From Batillaria attramentaria (lineage: Eukaryota > Mollusca > Gastropoda > Batillariidae): a DNA stretch of 64,000 nt. Where the stretch lies: the NCBI GenBank assembly GCA_018292915.2, contig JACVVK020000090.1:506001-570000 (forward strand), given 5' to 3'. The position numbers and the translations under genes are program-made. Under the pieces are notes generated by a model. It was not told the origin of the DNA. It saw nothing but the letters and a program-made list of their open reading frames with translations, and searched no databases. Shown one piece after another: positions 19,553-30,527 of the stretch (position 1 is its first letter; every line of letters begins with the position of its first letter).

Positions 19553-22469
19553 CGTACATACATACATACACAACTGCATACAAACAAAAGCACATACATA
19601 CATACATGCGTACACAACTGCATACAAACATAAACACAAACACATAAACACGTACATACATACATACATACATACATACATACATACATACATACATACA
19701 TCACTGATACATACACTGAGTATACACTAATACACACATACATACATAACCATCACCATTGCAGTCCAAACAAGCAAAGCTGAACTAAACTGTCTGAGTA
19801 CGTGTGTGTGCGTGGTGTCTGCGCTGAATGATATCTGCCCTGGTTCAAGATGCAACAGAAGGTATTGTTACCTTGAACTATTACATTTAAACTCGCTGAC
19901 GACACGTCGGTGCGTCCCATCCACACAACCCTGCACGTGAACTTCGTTGACCCAGCTCGCTCCAGCTTCGTGATGAGGCGGCGTGACGTCACCCCATCCT
20001 TTCCTCGCGTCAAGCTGTTATTGTTCTTATCCAGCCACTCCAGGTGACCCGGTGGAAAGCCCGTGTTTTGCGCATAGCACGTGCAAGTGTATATTTGACC
20101 TTTTAGCTCTGACTGTGGACAGTTTCGCAGAAGGACAGGGGAAGGTGGCTTAGGCTCTGAGGAGGGGACACAAAAACAAACTAGTAAATAATCTTGACTG
20201 ACGTGGATCCACATAGCCGGTTGAGGGAAACACTTCTTGTAGTCATACGCATATCCAGGTCACTTAAAAAGGCGGAACATCGACATAAGCCCTACCTCAC
20301 ACACCCACACGCACGCACGCACACGGGGAGCCAGGTTGGCCGAATGTTAGAGCGTTGGACTTCTAATGCTCGGGTCGTGAGTTCGTATCCCGGCTGGGGC
20401 AAAATATTTGTGCTGGCTTTTTCATCGTTGCCCCGTCCTTGATATCACCCGTATGTGGTGGAAAAGGACGTTAAACTCCCAAACACCCACCCACCCACCC
20501 GCACGCACGCACGCACACACAGACACAGAAATACATACATACATACAGATGGAAGTCACAACAAATAAAGCTGAACCAAACTGTGTGAGTGCGTGCGTGC
20601 TGCGCTGAAAGTTTTCTTCCCTGGTTTGAGATACAACACGATGTCGATGGAATGCACAGTTACCTTGAACTATTACATTTACAGTCGCTGATGACACGTC
20701 GGTGCGGCCCAGCCACACAAGCCTGCACGTGAACTTCGTTGACCCAGCTTGCTCCAACTCCGTGATGAGAAGGAGTGACCTCACCCCATCCTCTCCTCGC
20801 GTCAAGCTGTTATTGTTCTTATCCACCCATTCCAGGTGCCCCGGAGGAGCGCCTGTGTTTTGCGCATAGCAGAAGCAAGTGTACACTTGACCCTTCAGCT
20901 CTGACCGTGGACACTTTCCCAGGAGGGCACCGGAAGGTGGCTTAGGCTCTGAGAAGGGGACAGAAAAACAAACGAGTACATAGGGGTGGATGGGTGTTTG
21001 GGAGTTTAACGTCCTTTTCCACCACGTAAGGGTGATATCAAAGACGGGGCAACGAGATAAAGGCCAGTAGAGAGATTTGGCCCCAGCTGGGATTCGAACT
21101 CACGACCCGAGCGTTGAGAGTCCAACGCTCTACCATTCGGCTATCCCGGCTCCCCAAACGAGTACATAATTATTACTGACGTGGATACACATAGCCGGTT
21201 GGCGAAATACTTCTTTTAGTCATACACATATCCGGGTCACGGACGAACGCGGAAAATCTACGGGGAGCCGGGGTGGTCGAATGGTCGAGCGTTGGACTTG
21301 TAATGCTCGGGTCGTGAGTTCGATCCCGGCTGGGGCCAAATATTTGTGCTGGCTTTTTCATCGTTGCCCCGTCTTTGATATCACCCGTATGTGGTGGAAA
21401 GGACGTTAAACCTCCAAATACCCACCCACCCCGGAAAATCTACCTCAGCCCTGAGGTAGAACGCATGCTGTCTCCAACCCAAACTGTTCACCAGAGACAT
21501 ACTGTGTTGTATAACAACACCCAACTTGAGTAACCAAAACATATTGGCATAAGTTTTTTTTTTTTTTTTTTTTTTTTTTTGGGGGGGGGGGGTAGTTTAT
21601 TGTGTGCTTCACCTTTTTAAACAACGAGCCTTACATGCCACTTCAGTCCACTCAAGGTGAAAAGGTAGATTCAGATACAGATAACTTTATTGTCCTTAAA
21701 ACAGGAAATTTGCCTTCGGTTTCACCGGCACGTAAAGATCATGAAATCACACAAGGAGTTTGGCCTATAAAATCTCTCTCTCTCTCTCTCTCTCTCATGC
21801 CTTCCCTCTCTCTCTCTCTCTCTCTCTCTCTCATGCCTCTAGCTGCAGCAGCACCAGAGTTGATAACTTACAAAAAAACTCCAGCAATAACAATAGTAAA
21901 ATCAGACTATATGACTAAAACATTTGTAAAAGACAGCTCGCCAAAGGAATGACGTACAAACTAAGCATCACGAATTCAACACACTTATTGCACAGGGTAG
22001 GAACGACTTTTTAAACAGGTTAAAACGCTGTTGTACCTTGGACTTGAACAGTGACAGCGGCTGAGGACACGTTGCTGAGGCCCATCCACACAATCCTGCA
22101 CGTGAACTTTGTGGACCCAGCTTCCAGAAGCGTTGTGCTGATGATAAGTGATGTCACCGCATCCTGTCCTCGCCCCACGCGTTGGCCGTCATTATCCACC
22201 CATTCCAGGTGACCCGGAGGAGAGCCAGTGTTTTGTACAGTACAGGTACACGTGTAATTGTCGCCTTTAAACACTGACCTCTTGCAGTCTCTCGGCAGGT
22301 CGACACGTGGTGGTGGTATGATATCTGAAGAGGCGATAGAAAGAGAACTTGTACCGGTCAGTGACTTAGATTAATACAAACTCGGTCTGGTGTAGTATTT
22401 CAGACTCAACACGTGCGCTATCGAGGATACAAAGGTATTTCCCAGCCGGTCCCTGTGGGTGTTTTGCCG

Positions 22470-22508
<39 letters not shown>

Positions 22509-23580
22509 CGTTTGAGATACAACGCGAAGTCGAATAAATGCATTGTTACCTTGAACTGTTACATTTACAGCCGAGGATGACACGTTGGTGCGGCCCAGCC
22601 ACACAATCCTGCACGTGAACTTCGTTAACCCAGCTCGCTCCAGCTTGATGCTGAGGCGAAGTGAATACATCCCGTTCTGTCCTCGCTTCAAGCTTTTATT
22701 GTTGTTATCCAGCCACTCCAGGTGACCCGGGGGAACGCCGGTCTCTTGTACAAAACAGGTGCAGTTGTATATTTGACCCTTTAGCGCTGACTTTGGGCAC
22801 TTTCCCAGGAAAGAGACACGGGAAGGTGGCTTAGCCTCTGAAAAAGGGATAGGAAAAAAACAAAGGTTAGATAGTCAGTTAGTTAGTTAGGGCTTAACGC
22901 CGCGCAAGCAACTCCCTTCCTGTCAAGTCCATGAAAACAAGGACATGAAAATTTCCACGTTAAAACAAGATGTAAGTGTATATTAAAAATCTACTGATCT
23001 TAAATGAGAAAAATCCTTAGAACATGAGAGGTCAATGGAAGACTAGATAGAAGGGAAAAAAAAAACCAAAACAAAACTAGTACATATAAGAAGAAGAAGA
23101 AGAATGGATATACATAAAACGCTTATACAATATTAGGAAAAAGTAAGGTAAAATGAAATTTAAAAAAAGCATGAAAATAATGCCAGAGAGAACACTAAAA
23201 GACAGCAGTTGTCACCCCCCCCCCCCCCCCACACACACACACACACACTATTTTCACACACTCTAACATCCAATTTGTCAGGTGCAGCGACTAAACGTAC
23301 ACATAAGCAGAGTGGTGTGGGTGGGTGTTTGTGGGTTTAACGTCCTTTTCCAGCACATACGGGTGATATCAGAGACGGGGCAACGATGAAAAAGCCAGCA
23401 CAAATATTTGGCCCCAGCCGGGATGCGAACTCACGGCCCGAGCATTAGAAGTTCAACGCTCTACCATTCGGCCACCCCGGCTCCCCTACACATGAAGAGA
23501 CTCAGACGGAGTTAAGGAAAAAAAAAAAAAAAAAAAGCTTAAGCAACAAACATTTAACATTTTAACAAAAACGTACTGAA

Positions 23581-23642
<62 letters not shown>

Positions 23643-24316
23643 CTAGCGGGTGTTGTGTGCTGCAGGGGAAGACTTGCCACTGCGATCTTTCTCGGTCAGT
23701 GTCAAAACGCAGACTAAGCTGTGAAATCAGCTCCCCGTGGCTTTTATAGGGGTTTCAGGGACGCTGGAAACTGTAACTGTGACAGTTGACTGCATTCTGC
23801 CGAGTCGAATAGTTTTTGTTGTGTTGTGTTGTGTTGTGTTGTGTTGTGTTGTGTTGTGTTGAGATTTCAGTTCTTTAAGTCGAAGGTGAAAAGGTAATTG
23901 CTCTACCTTTGACGCGAACACTGAAAGTCATGGAGGTAAGGTTCTCGAGATTCATCCACACAAGACTGCACTTGAACCTCCAACTCCCAGCTTTGGGAAA
24001 CGTTTTGCTGAGAAGAAGTGTCTTCACCCCATAGTTTGCTCTTACAATGCGACGCCCGTTTTGGTCATCCCATTCCAGGAAGCCCGGGGGAAAGCCAGCG
24101 TCGCTTACGCAACATTCGCACGTGTATGTTTCTCCTTGATAGACACTAAACGGGCAACCTGGTATCGTGTGGGCAACGAGTGACGGTGGCCTTATATCTG
24201 AGGAGGGGACAGAAATTGAGAGGTTTGTACTGGTCAGTACTTGGGTTCACACACACTTCGTGTGGTGTAGTATTTCAGAACCAGCACGTGCGCTGTCGAG
24301 GATACAAAGGTATTGC

Positions 24317-24380
<64 letters not shown>

Positions 24381-24414
24381 CGCTTGTGCCTGTCGACTGT
24401 ACGTGTGTAAGTGC

Positions 24415-24470
<56 letters not shown>

Positions 24471-24489
24471 AGTGTACGTGTATGAGTGC

Positions 24490-24554
<65 letters not shown>

Positions 24555-27500
24555 TGTGGAGAGAGAGAGAGGTGTAGACATGTATGAGCTTTTTTCCGTT
24601 GGGTTTTTTTTTTTTTTTTTTTTTCCACTTAAAACAAATTCCCCTGATTGGAATGCTAAAGATATTTGAATCTGAATTTAAATTTCAAGCTATGGAGCTG
24701 CCGTACCTCTGTCAATACCGTCCGCTCTATCTTGGGAGACATTCTTGTTGTAGGCGACGTAGCCCCATGGTAGGCAAACGGACTTCCCCGGCCCGACTAG
24801 AAACGAAAAAATGGTGCACAGTCGTTCCTACCGGCCAATGAAAGATGAGGCTTTTGCACATCCACGGTTAATGTGTCCGGTAAATGCCTGCAGGTAAACA
24901 CGACGAATGACTCCTTCTTTCTATTTTTAGAACAAATTAAGACCAACCCGTTTAAAAAGAAAGAAGGAAAGAAACACAACCGGCCCCCGTAGTGTAGTGG
25001 TTAGCGCTTCGGACCATGCACCGGGAGACCCGGATTCGAGTCCCAGCCAAGGCAAGCGGGGTTTTTCCTACCTAAGTCGGCTCCTACCCAGAGCGGGTGT
25101 GCTATGGGCCCAATGGGGAGGCTGTTGCTACACAGCCGAGATTCACCCACTTCACGGGTGCGACTTTGGGGGTGCTCCCCTTGGTATGACACGTCTTATG
25201 ATGTGGATTATTACACGGCCGGCACCGCAGGTGCCGTAGTTCCCGGGCCTGGTTAATGCCGGGATATTTATGACAGGAAGCGTGGAATGCGGCCCTGTCC
25301 CGCAGTCCTAAACCACACGGACCTCCATAGCATCATCTTACCATCATCCTCATCTCCATCATCATGCATAATAAAAATTGCCCCAGCTTCCGAGCTTTTC
25401 GAGGGTTCTACCCATTACCTGGGAGGAACACCACTGGAACTGGCACCCCCCCCCCCCCCCAAAAAAAAAAAAAAAAAAAAACTGTAACGTTGGACAAAGG
25501 ATGCAAATTGGTCTACGGGGCGGTATAAGCCCAGGACATGCAGGAGACGCTGCACCTTCATGCTAATTTCTCGAACCCCCGAATACAAAAAAGGGTAGAA
25601 AACAAATAGCAATTACAACTAGGTAAAAGAAAGATAAATACGCGCTTTTACAGCAAATATTGGAAATTATCATCTGCTAGGCGCAATAAACCAGTTCGCA
25701 GCATATGCCAAACATTCCTTATTCCTAGCTACTGGTGGTGGAGACGTGACTGAGGGGCTTAAAAAGAAGAAATATAGATGAAAGGGCCGAGCTTAGAAAT
25801 CAGATGAGAGGTGACAGAGCGGATAAATTCTGGAGGTTTCAAAGAGAAACAGGCGAATGGGCTGGTGAGGGACAGACCGAGCGAGAGAGAGAGGAAAATT
25901 CCTTATTTGCCAATGAAGACAACATGCCTGGGATGCAGTTGGAAAAAAGACCGCTCCAACACGGATCCTTCCCGCCGTGAGGCGGTTTGGGAAAACAACG
26001 CACCAAAGAGGGGTGCGTTGTGAAAGTCCTCAACTTGACAGGTGTTCAACAGCACCAGCAGGGCGCTGCGAACAAAGCCCGCCAGGGTGAAGACCAGGTG
26101 GGGGGAAATCCAGTGAAGTCGGCCTTCAGAAACGACCCTCAGATGTCTCACTGGACCAAGGGTCAGCAGACACCCGCTTACCGACCTCCCCTCGGAGGAG
26201 ATTTTTAGAGAGCAAAAGACAGGTGAAAGGACCGAGGGAGGCAGAAATAAGAGTAAAGAAAGAGCAAAAGGGGTGGGCAAGTTCAGCGAAATCAGCCCCG
26301 CCGCGTGAAGGCGAGCCCATGGGGCCCACTGCTTTCTGGAAACGAAATAGAGGTCAGAACGAAAACAGGTTAGCTGAAATGCAAACTTTGCTTCGAATAC
26401 TAATCCCCTGACTAATGAAGAGGCTGTATTTCTTGAGAGGAAATGGGGTTTCTTCTACTACATGAGACAATTTTTTAAATATCTTTTTAAGGGTTGGTTT
26501 CATTTCTTCGAAAAAAAAAAAAGTGACATCATTCGTCGTATTTGCTTGTAGGTATTTACCGGAAAAACTAAAAGCCTGATCTTTCATTTGGTTCCAAAAT
26601 TGGCCGGAAGGAACGACTGTGAGATGTCAGCAAGATTCATCTGCAGCCCTATGACTTTCGTCCGTCAAGGCAGTGGCCATGAGTGACCTAGCGTGCGAAC
26701 GGCTTGTACCCGTGACACGCCGCCTGTCCTCTCCCCCCCCCCTCCCCCACACACACACCCACCACCCGGCAAGCCACACCCAATCCAAGCCCTCAGAGAC
26801 TTCCAGACGACTATCTTACTAGGCCATCAGTCGTGACCAGGAGAACTTGCAGGTCGCACGTAGAACTTCTCCCTAGCAGTTCCTATCTCAACATTGGACC
26901 ACAACAAGTAGAAGCACTTACTACACGTACAAACCATACGAGTTACCGCCGGAGGCTCGGTAGCTACGGCAAAACAAAACAAAAAAAAATTGAAACGCCT
27001 AGTGGTTTATTTCGTGGTAAACCATTCGAACTTAATCATCTACGTTCTACTTCTCAGTCCTACCTGCTGCCATGACTTGATACGACTGGCCTGAAATCTG
27101 GTCTGCTTGTGAATCTGTGGACACACCGACACAGGTTGGGTGGGTGGGTGTTTGGGAGTTTAACGTCTTTTTCCACCACATAGGGTGATATCAAAGACGG
27201 GGCAACGACGAAAAAAACAGCACAAATATTTGACCCCAACCGGGATCGAACTCACGACCCGAGCATTAGAAGTCCAACGCTCTACCATTCGACCACCAGC
27301 CGGGATCGAACTCACGACCCGAGCATTAGAAGTCCAACGCTCTACCATTCGACCACCCCGGCTCCCCACACACCGACACAGAGCTGCAACTTAATGTGTG
27401 TTGTTGCTGTTGATGATGATGATGATGATGATGATGGCAGTTTCATTTCATATCTGCTCATTCCTCTTCTCTTGTTCAATATTACAATTCAGGTGGGCTT

Positions 27501-28701
27501 CATATTTTAAAATTTAAAACTGCATGTATATTTTTTCACATTCTCACCAAATTCCAGTGTTCCGACATATTTTGGGGTTCCCGGGTAGATGTCGACGGTG
27601 TAGTTGGACGTACCCAAGCTTGGCGCTGTGTTCAGGTGACAAGTGCCAGACTTGTACACCCGATTCTCTTCAATGAAGGGTTTGGTGTGGAACTTCACAG
27701 ACCTCCCGTCCACTTCCTCCTGGTAGAAAGACAAAACGTTCAAGCAGGACATTTTGTGATGAGCGTTTTACCGGCGTACGGACAGACATTGAGCGTGGTG
27801 TCAAGTTTGGTGTTTGTTTGGAGTACTCTGTTTTGCGAGTGTGCTAGTCTGTAGTGATTTTTGTTGTCACGAAAAAGTGTGATTTTCGTGATTTTTGTAT
27901 TTGGTAGGGCAAGGTACGTGCCAGGGGGTAGCAAGAGAAGGCAAGCTGCTAGTGAAGCTGGGACTTTTTGTGCACAGGAAAGGCAAAGGTGACAGTAGAC
28001 TAGCATTACTCCAATGAGGCCGGGATTTTTATGAAGGAAACTACGTGGAACTTCATAGCATCATCATAGCATCATCTTCATCCCAATCATCATGCATAAT
28101 GAAAATTGCCCCAGTTTCCAAGCCCTCCGTTTATTCCACCCATGACCTTGGAGGAATACCAATGGAGCTGGCGAAAAGTCTAGGAAACACTTAATGAAAA
28201 AATTAATGAAAAAAAAAATAAAAGGGACAGAAACCACTTAACTTTCACAAAGGACGGCACGGGTAAACGTTTCGGCTTTCGCCTTCCTCAGGACACAAAC
28301 AAACTGGACATAATTTCAACATAACACAAAAGGTAACTCTGCGGACGTACTGACATACACGGCGAGGGGGGGGGGGGGTTGGAAACGGTGGGCGAGAAAA
28401 GGACCAGAAAACAATAGTAAAAATATCACAACACCCATCCTTTGGTCACAGAAGACCAATGATTTGATGAAAAAAAAACATTAAATCAATGTAGTGACAG
28501 TTTGTTGATACCCCGTTGATATGCCACTTGCACTGGTAGTGGTCGGCTGAAGAGAAGAACTTCTGAATGTGACATTCTCCTATCACTCGGTTCATGGTTT
28601 TATTGAACGTCAGCTTACAGGGCATGTTCCCAAAGTCTGCAACAAGGTGAAGTTACATGATGGATTTTCTTACCTTTTACGTCACACAAAGTTACCCATG
28701 C

Positions 28702-28755
<54 letters not shown>

Positions 28756-28763
28756 AGATCGTT

Positions 28764-28806
<43 letters not shown>

Positions 28807-28828
28807 ATAAAATAAATTCTTGAGAGAT

Positions 28829-28874
<46 letters not shown>

Positions 28875-30357
28875 CAATGCCAACAACAGCAGCAAACCAC
28901 AACTTACCCACAACTTCGATCGTACAACTTTTATTTGTGTGTGCTCCGCTGACAGCTGCCATAAACATACAGGTCCACTTTCCTGCAGTATTTGTGCGTG
29001 TTACTTGTCCTATGGTTAACAGGACAGCGTATTTGGGATTTCCAACTCGCCTGAACGTGAAACCCTGAGTTCAAATAGGAAACGTATATACTGACTCAAA
29101 ACCACCACCACCACAACACCACCACCACCACCACCACCAACCAACAACACTACCAACACGACACCAACACCAGAAAAAGAAGGAAACACAAAGAAAATCT
29201 TCTGCCTAATAATGAGGTCACTTCCTTGCGTGCTTTTGTTTTTTTTAACAGCTCACCGATTCAAATGTCTGGCATTGCTTCTGATTGGCTGGGCACGTCC
29301 CAATGACCGTTTGACCTCCGCGCACGATCTTCACTTCATACATCGGATGGGGCATGCTGCACATCAGATGGTACTTTCGTTTGCTTCTCTCCTTCACCAC
29401 GTGATGACATTTTGCTGAAAAGAAAAACCCAAGGACTAAAATGATGATGATGATGATGATGATGATGAAGGGGGTATCAAAAGGAGGCAAGCTGCCAGTG
29501 AAGCTGGGACGTTTTTTACGCACAACACTGAATAGAGGCAAAGGTAACGCGAGTGGATTTCGGTAAAATGGCTTTCTGGCCTAAACAGAAAGTCGACTAG
29601 CATTACTCTAGTGAGACCTGAGCGGAAAGGTGACATTCATTTGTTTTTCAAATCCTGTCAGGTATCATCACCGTATGTGTCCTGGAATGGTCTGTGCATG
29701 GTAATGATTGTTTTTAGACTGAAGCATTTTCAGGGGTGACTATGCTGCCTGAGCTAATGAACAATATATAGGCATTTTGAGGCCTAGTGCGTTTTTTTTG
29801 TTTTTGTTTTTTTTTAATGTATTTGAAGCAAAACACGCCTTTTGGGCAATACATGCTGCATGATGCTACACATTATGTGTTTGTAGTTTAAATGTGCGTG
29901 TGTGTGTGTGGGGGGGGGGGGATGTTGTGTGTAGTGTTTTGGGGCGAGCCGAGCGAGTGTGTGTTCATTGTAAGGTGCCCTGAGCTCCCGCGAGAGGGAG
30001 GGCGTCCCTTACATATCCATTTTATTATTGTTGAGTGGGTGGATGGGTGTTTGGGGGTTTAACGTCCTTTTCCACCACATAGGGTGATATCAAAGACGGG
30101 GCAACGATGAAAAAGCAAGCACAAATATTTGGCCCCAGCCGGGATCGAACTCACGACCCGAGCATTACAAGTCCAACGCTCTACCTTTCGACCACCCCGG
30201 CTTCCCTATTATTGTTGACAACCAGATGGTCTGTTATGGTATTTCATGACACAAGGATGACCTCTTTCGCGAGTCAGTGCAACTTACAGTTAGCGTGGAG
30301 GACTTGGAGGAGACAGCCGAAGAGAAGAATCCACGCCCTGCACATGGACCGGCTCAT
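17217..30357 (-). CDS. Ig-2: complete 10-Ig-domain type I membrane protein, 13 exons
   Basis: Predicted 1084-aa single-pass surface protein. Coding exons: 30357-30288, 29414-29257, 29064-28908, 28636-28512, 27719-27548, 24197-23907, 22837-22550, 22324-22037, 20948-20664, 20156-19872, 19415-19128, 18611-18324 and 17776-17217. They sum to 3255 nt, an exact multiple of three, and every junction agrees in phase. Order: signal peptide, Ig N1, Ig N2, six T cassettes, V-like Ig, membrane-proximal Ig, membrane helix (about 24 residues from LWILLGIILG) and a 30-residue tail rich in K/E/D with no tyrosine, hence no ITAM/ITIM. The start is the ATG of MSRSMCRAW, conserved in Ig-3 and Ig-4; an in-frame ATG nine bases upstream (30366) exists in Ig-2 and Ig-3 but not Ig-4. 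Role unknown; recognition or adhesion is inferred from architecture. Confidence 0.8.
18324..18611 (-). CDS. Ig-2 V-like Ig exon
   Basis: 288 nt, phase 1-1, acceptor TGTGTTCACAG with a CTAAC branch-point-like motif upstream, donor GTAAGT. Motifs YGDRLVFQCDS, CEDTARYTCQATNAGE, VVDLSVLC. The open, hydrophobic-looking sequence just upstream imitates a signal peptide but is better read as the pyrimidine tract. Confidence 0.82.
18803..19123. mobile_element. MITE, PIF/Harbinger-like, at the Ig-2 T6 splice donor (321 bp)
   Basis: Ends AGCCGGCTCTTAACTGGGCA and complement of GGCCTGCTCTTAACTGGGCA, flanked by TTA. The Ig-4 T9 intron is the uninterrupted site: GGTAAGGGGCAGACGGTCAC there, versus GGTAA, the MITE, then TAAGGGGTAAATGGTCAC here. 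Confidence 0.78.
19128..19415 (-). CDS. Ig-2 cassette T6 (donor abuts a MITE)
   Basis: 288 nt, phase 1-1, acceptor TTCTTTCAG, donor GTAAGG. Motifs HLRHCAQSV, YTCVCLTDDMGNPPG, FTCTILW. Counterpart of Ig-4 T9. A MITE (18803-19123) is inserted inside the donor, between the TAA and GG of GTAAGG, and restores the same six bases. Confidence 0.86.
19523..19745. repeat. ACAT tetranucleotide array
   Basis: Imperfect (ACAT)n in the Ig-2 T5-T6 intron; the matching Ig-4 intron has the same array at 45282-45545, so it predates the gene duplication. Confidence 0.75.
19872..20156 (-). CDS. Ig-2 cassette T5
   Basis: 285 nt, phase 1-1, acceptor CCCTCCTCAG, donor GTAACA. Motifs KGQIYTCTCYAQNTG, FPPGHLEWLDKNNNSL, FTCRVVWMGRTDVSSA. 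Confidence 0.86.
20324..20500 (+). mobile_element. SINE S1, full length
   Basis: Inserted in a GCAC repeat in the Ig-2 T4-T5 intron. Confidence 0.75.
20664..20948 (-). CDS. Ig-2 cassette T4
   Basis: 285 nt, phase 1-1, acceptor CCTTCTCAG, donor GTAACT. Motifs KGQVYTCFCYAQNTG, APPGHLEWVDKNNNSL, FTCRLVWLG. Very like T5, so T4/T5 look like a recent duplication. Confidence 0.86.
20984..21156 (-). mobile_element. SINE S1, full length
   Basis: Target duplication AAACGAGTACATA; in the Ig-2 T3-T4 intron. Confidence 0.78.
21261..21432 (+). mobile_element. SINE S1, full length
   Basis: Target duplication CGGAAAATCTAC; 105 bases from the previous copy and in opposite orientation. Confidence 0.78.
21668..21960 (-). 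mobile_element. LINE 3' end
   Basis: CAGATACAGATAACTTTATT at its border; carries two CT microsatellites (21776-21833). Confidence 0.4.
22037..22324 (-). CDS. Ig-2 cassette T3
   Basis: 288 nt, phase 1-1, donor GTACAA. Motifs KGDNYTCTCTVQNTG, PPGHLEWVD, QDAVTSL, STKFTCRIVWMG. Closest to Ig-4 T7 at 46373-46660. Confidence 0.85.
22550..22837 (-). CDS. Ig-2 cassette T2
   Basis: 288 nt, phase 1-1, acceptor CCTTTTTCAG, donor GTAACA. Motifs KGQIYNCTC, GVPPGHLEWLDNNN, LTKFTCRIVW, NVTVQG. Confidence 0.85.
23316..23486 (-). mobile_element. SINE S1, full length
   Basis: In the Ig-2 T1-T2 intron; tail has a CAGCACAT change. Confidence 0.75.
23907..24197 (-). CDS. Ig-2 cassette T1
   Basis: 291 nt, phase 1-1, acceptor CTCCTCAG, donor GTAGAG. 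Motifs GETYTCECC, GFPPGFLEWDD, WRFKCSLVW, SVRVKG. The most diverged T module of this gene. Confidence 0.82.
24320..24570. repeat. GT minisatellite
   Basis: Three long (GT)n tracts separated by a spacer like ACGTGTATGAGTGCCTC; upstream of Ig-2 T1. Confidence 0.7.
24981..25446 (+). mobile_element. SINE S3, full length
   Basis: Head GTAGTGTAGTGGTTAGCGCT with box B GATTCGAGTCCC, a long body (CACTTCACGGGTGCGACTTT), ATC-rich stretch and a conserved end GGGAGGAACACCACTGGAAC. In the Ig-2 N2b-T1 intron. Confidence 0.76.
25460..27130. other. Unassigned stretch in the Ig-2 N2b-T1 intron
   Basis: Several medium open frames on both strands near 25800-26330 but none with a recognisable domain. Base composition is more even than in the surroundings, so a decayed mobile element is possible. 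Confidence 0.4.
27136..27367 (-). mobile_element. SINE S1 with duplicated head
   Basis: About 60 bases of the tRNA-like head occur twice in tandem (27239-27297 and 27298-27357), each with its own anticodon region and box B. Flanked by CACACCGACACAG. Confidence 0.78.
27548..27719 (-). CDS. Ig-2 exon 5: N2b
   Basis: 172 nt, phase 0 to 1, acceptor TTTCTACCAG, donor GTGAGA. Peptide EEVDGRSVKFHTKPFIEEN, SGTCHLNT, YTVDIYPG. The Ig-4 copy is nearly identical. Confidence 0.82.
28017..28180 (+). mobile_element. SINE S3, 3' portion
   Basis: CATAGCATCATCTTCATC and TTGGAGGAATACCAATGGAG match the S3 end. Confidence 0.62.
28200..28460 (-). mobile_element. Penelope-like terminal repeat fragment with hammerhead-like core
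   Basis: On the minus strand at 28267-28291 the sequence reads CTGAGGA, a GGC-GAAA-GCC hairpin, then GAAAC. CUGANGA + stem II + GAAA is the catalytic core of hammerhead ribozymes, which are known in Penelope-like element terminal repeats. The expected cleavage triplet is not clearly present, so activity is doubtful. Confidence 0.5.
28512..28636 (-). CDS. Ig-2 exon 4: N2a
   Basis: 125 nt, phase 1 to 0, acceptor TTGTTGCAG. Peptide MPCKLTFNKTMNRVIGEC then YQCKWHING. The donor is the weak GTATCA; the paralogous donors are GTATGA and GTAAGA. Confidence 0.78.
28908..29064 (-). CDS. Ig-2 exon 3: N1b
   Basis: 157 nt, phase 0 to 1, donor GTAAGT. Peptide GFTFRRVGNPKYAVLL, IGQVTRTNTAGKWTC (Ig F-strand) and SCTIEVV. 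Confidence 0.83.
29257..29414 (-). CDS. Ig-2 exon 2: N1a
   Basis: 158 nt, phase 1 to 0, acceptor TTCTTTTCAG, donor GTGAGC. Peptide KCHHVVKERSKRKYHLMC then GTCPANQKQCQTFES. Confidence 0.82.
30034..30206 (-). mobile_element. SINE S1, full length
   Basis: In the Ig-2 intron between the signal-peptide and N1a exons; copied with that block to 39863-40036. Confidence 0.75.
30288..30357 (-). CDS. Ig-2 exon 1: signal peptide
   Basis: Encodes MSRSMCRAWILLFGCLLQVL, a basic start then a hydrophobic core, ending HAN with a GTAAGT donor in phase 1. Near-identical exons lie at 40117-40186 and 60646-60724, each at the 5' end of a family member. Confidence 0.85.
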
Positions 30358-30383
30358 CTCTGGCATGAAGCGGTTTGGCTGTC

Positions 30384-30398
30384 CTACACGCCAGTCAT
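30384..30398 (-). promoter_or_regulatory. Four-codon upstream ORF, Ig-2 leader
   Basis: ATG ACT GGC GTG TAG, 26 bases 5' of the main ATG. Conserved in Ig-3 (40213-40227) and in Ig-4 (60743-60757, ending TAA). Confidence 0.5.
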
Positions 30399-30512
30399 CC
30401 GCAACTATGGTCCCTCTGCCTTGACGTACGTGTGAAACTGAGAGTATCTTCACATTTTGTACGTAGGCATTGTTGCACTTTGATAACCAAAACACAAATG
30501 ACACCGCAGCAG

Positions 30513-30527
30513 TGACGTCACTTCCGG
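30513..30527 (-). promoter_or_regulatory. ETS/CRE composite motif, Ig-2 promoter
   Basis: On the coding strand CCGGAAG abuts TGACGTCA, an ETS site fused to a cAMP-response element, 156 bases upstream of the Ig-2 start. The same block is present at Ig-3 and Ig-4. Confidence 0.65.
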
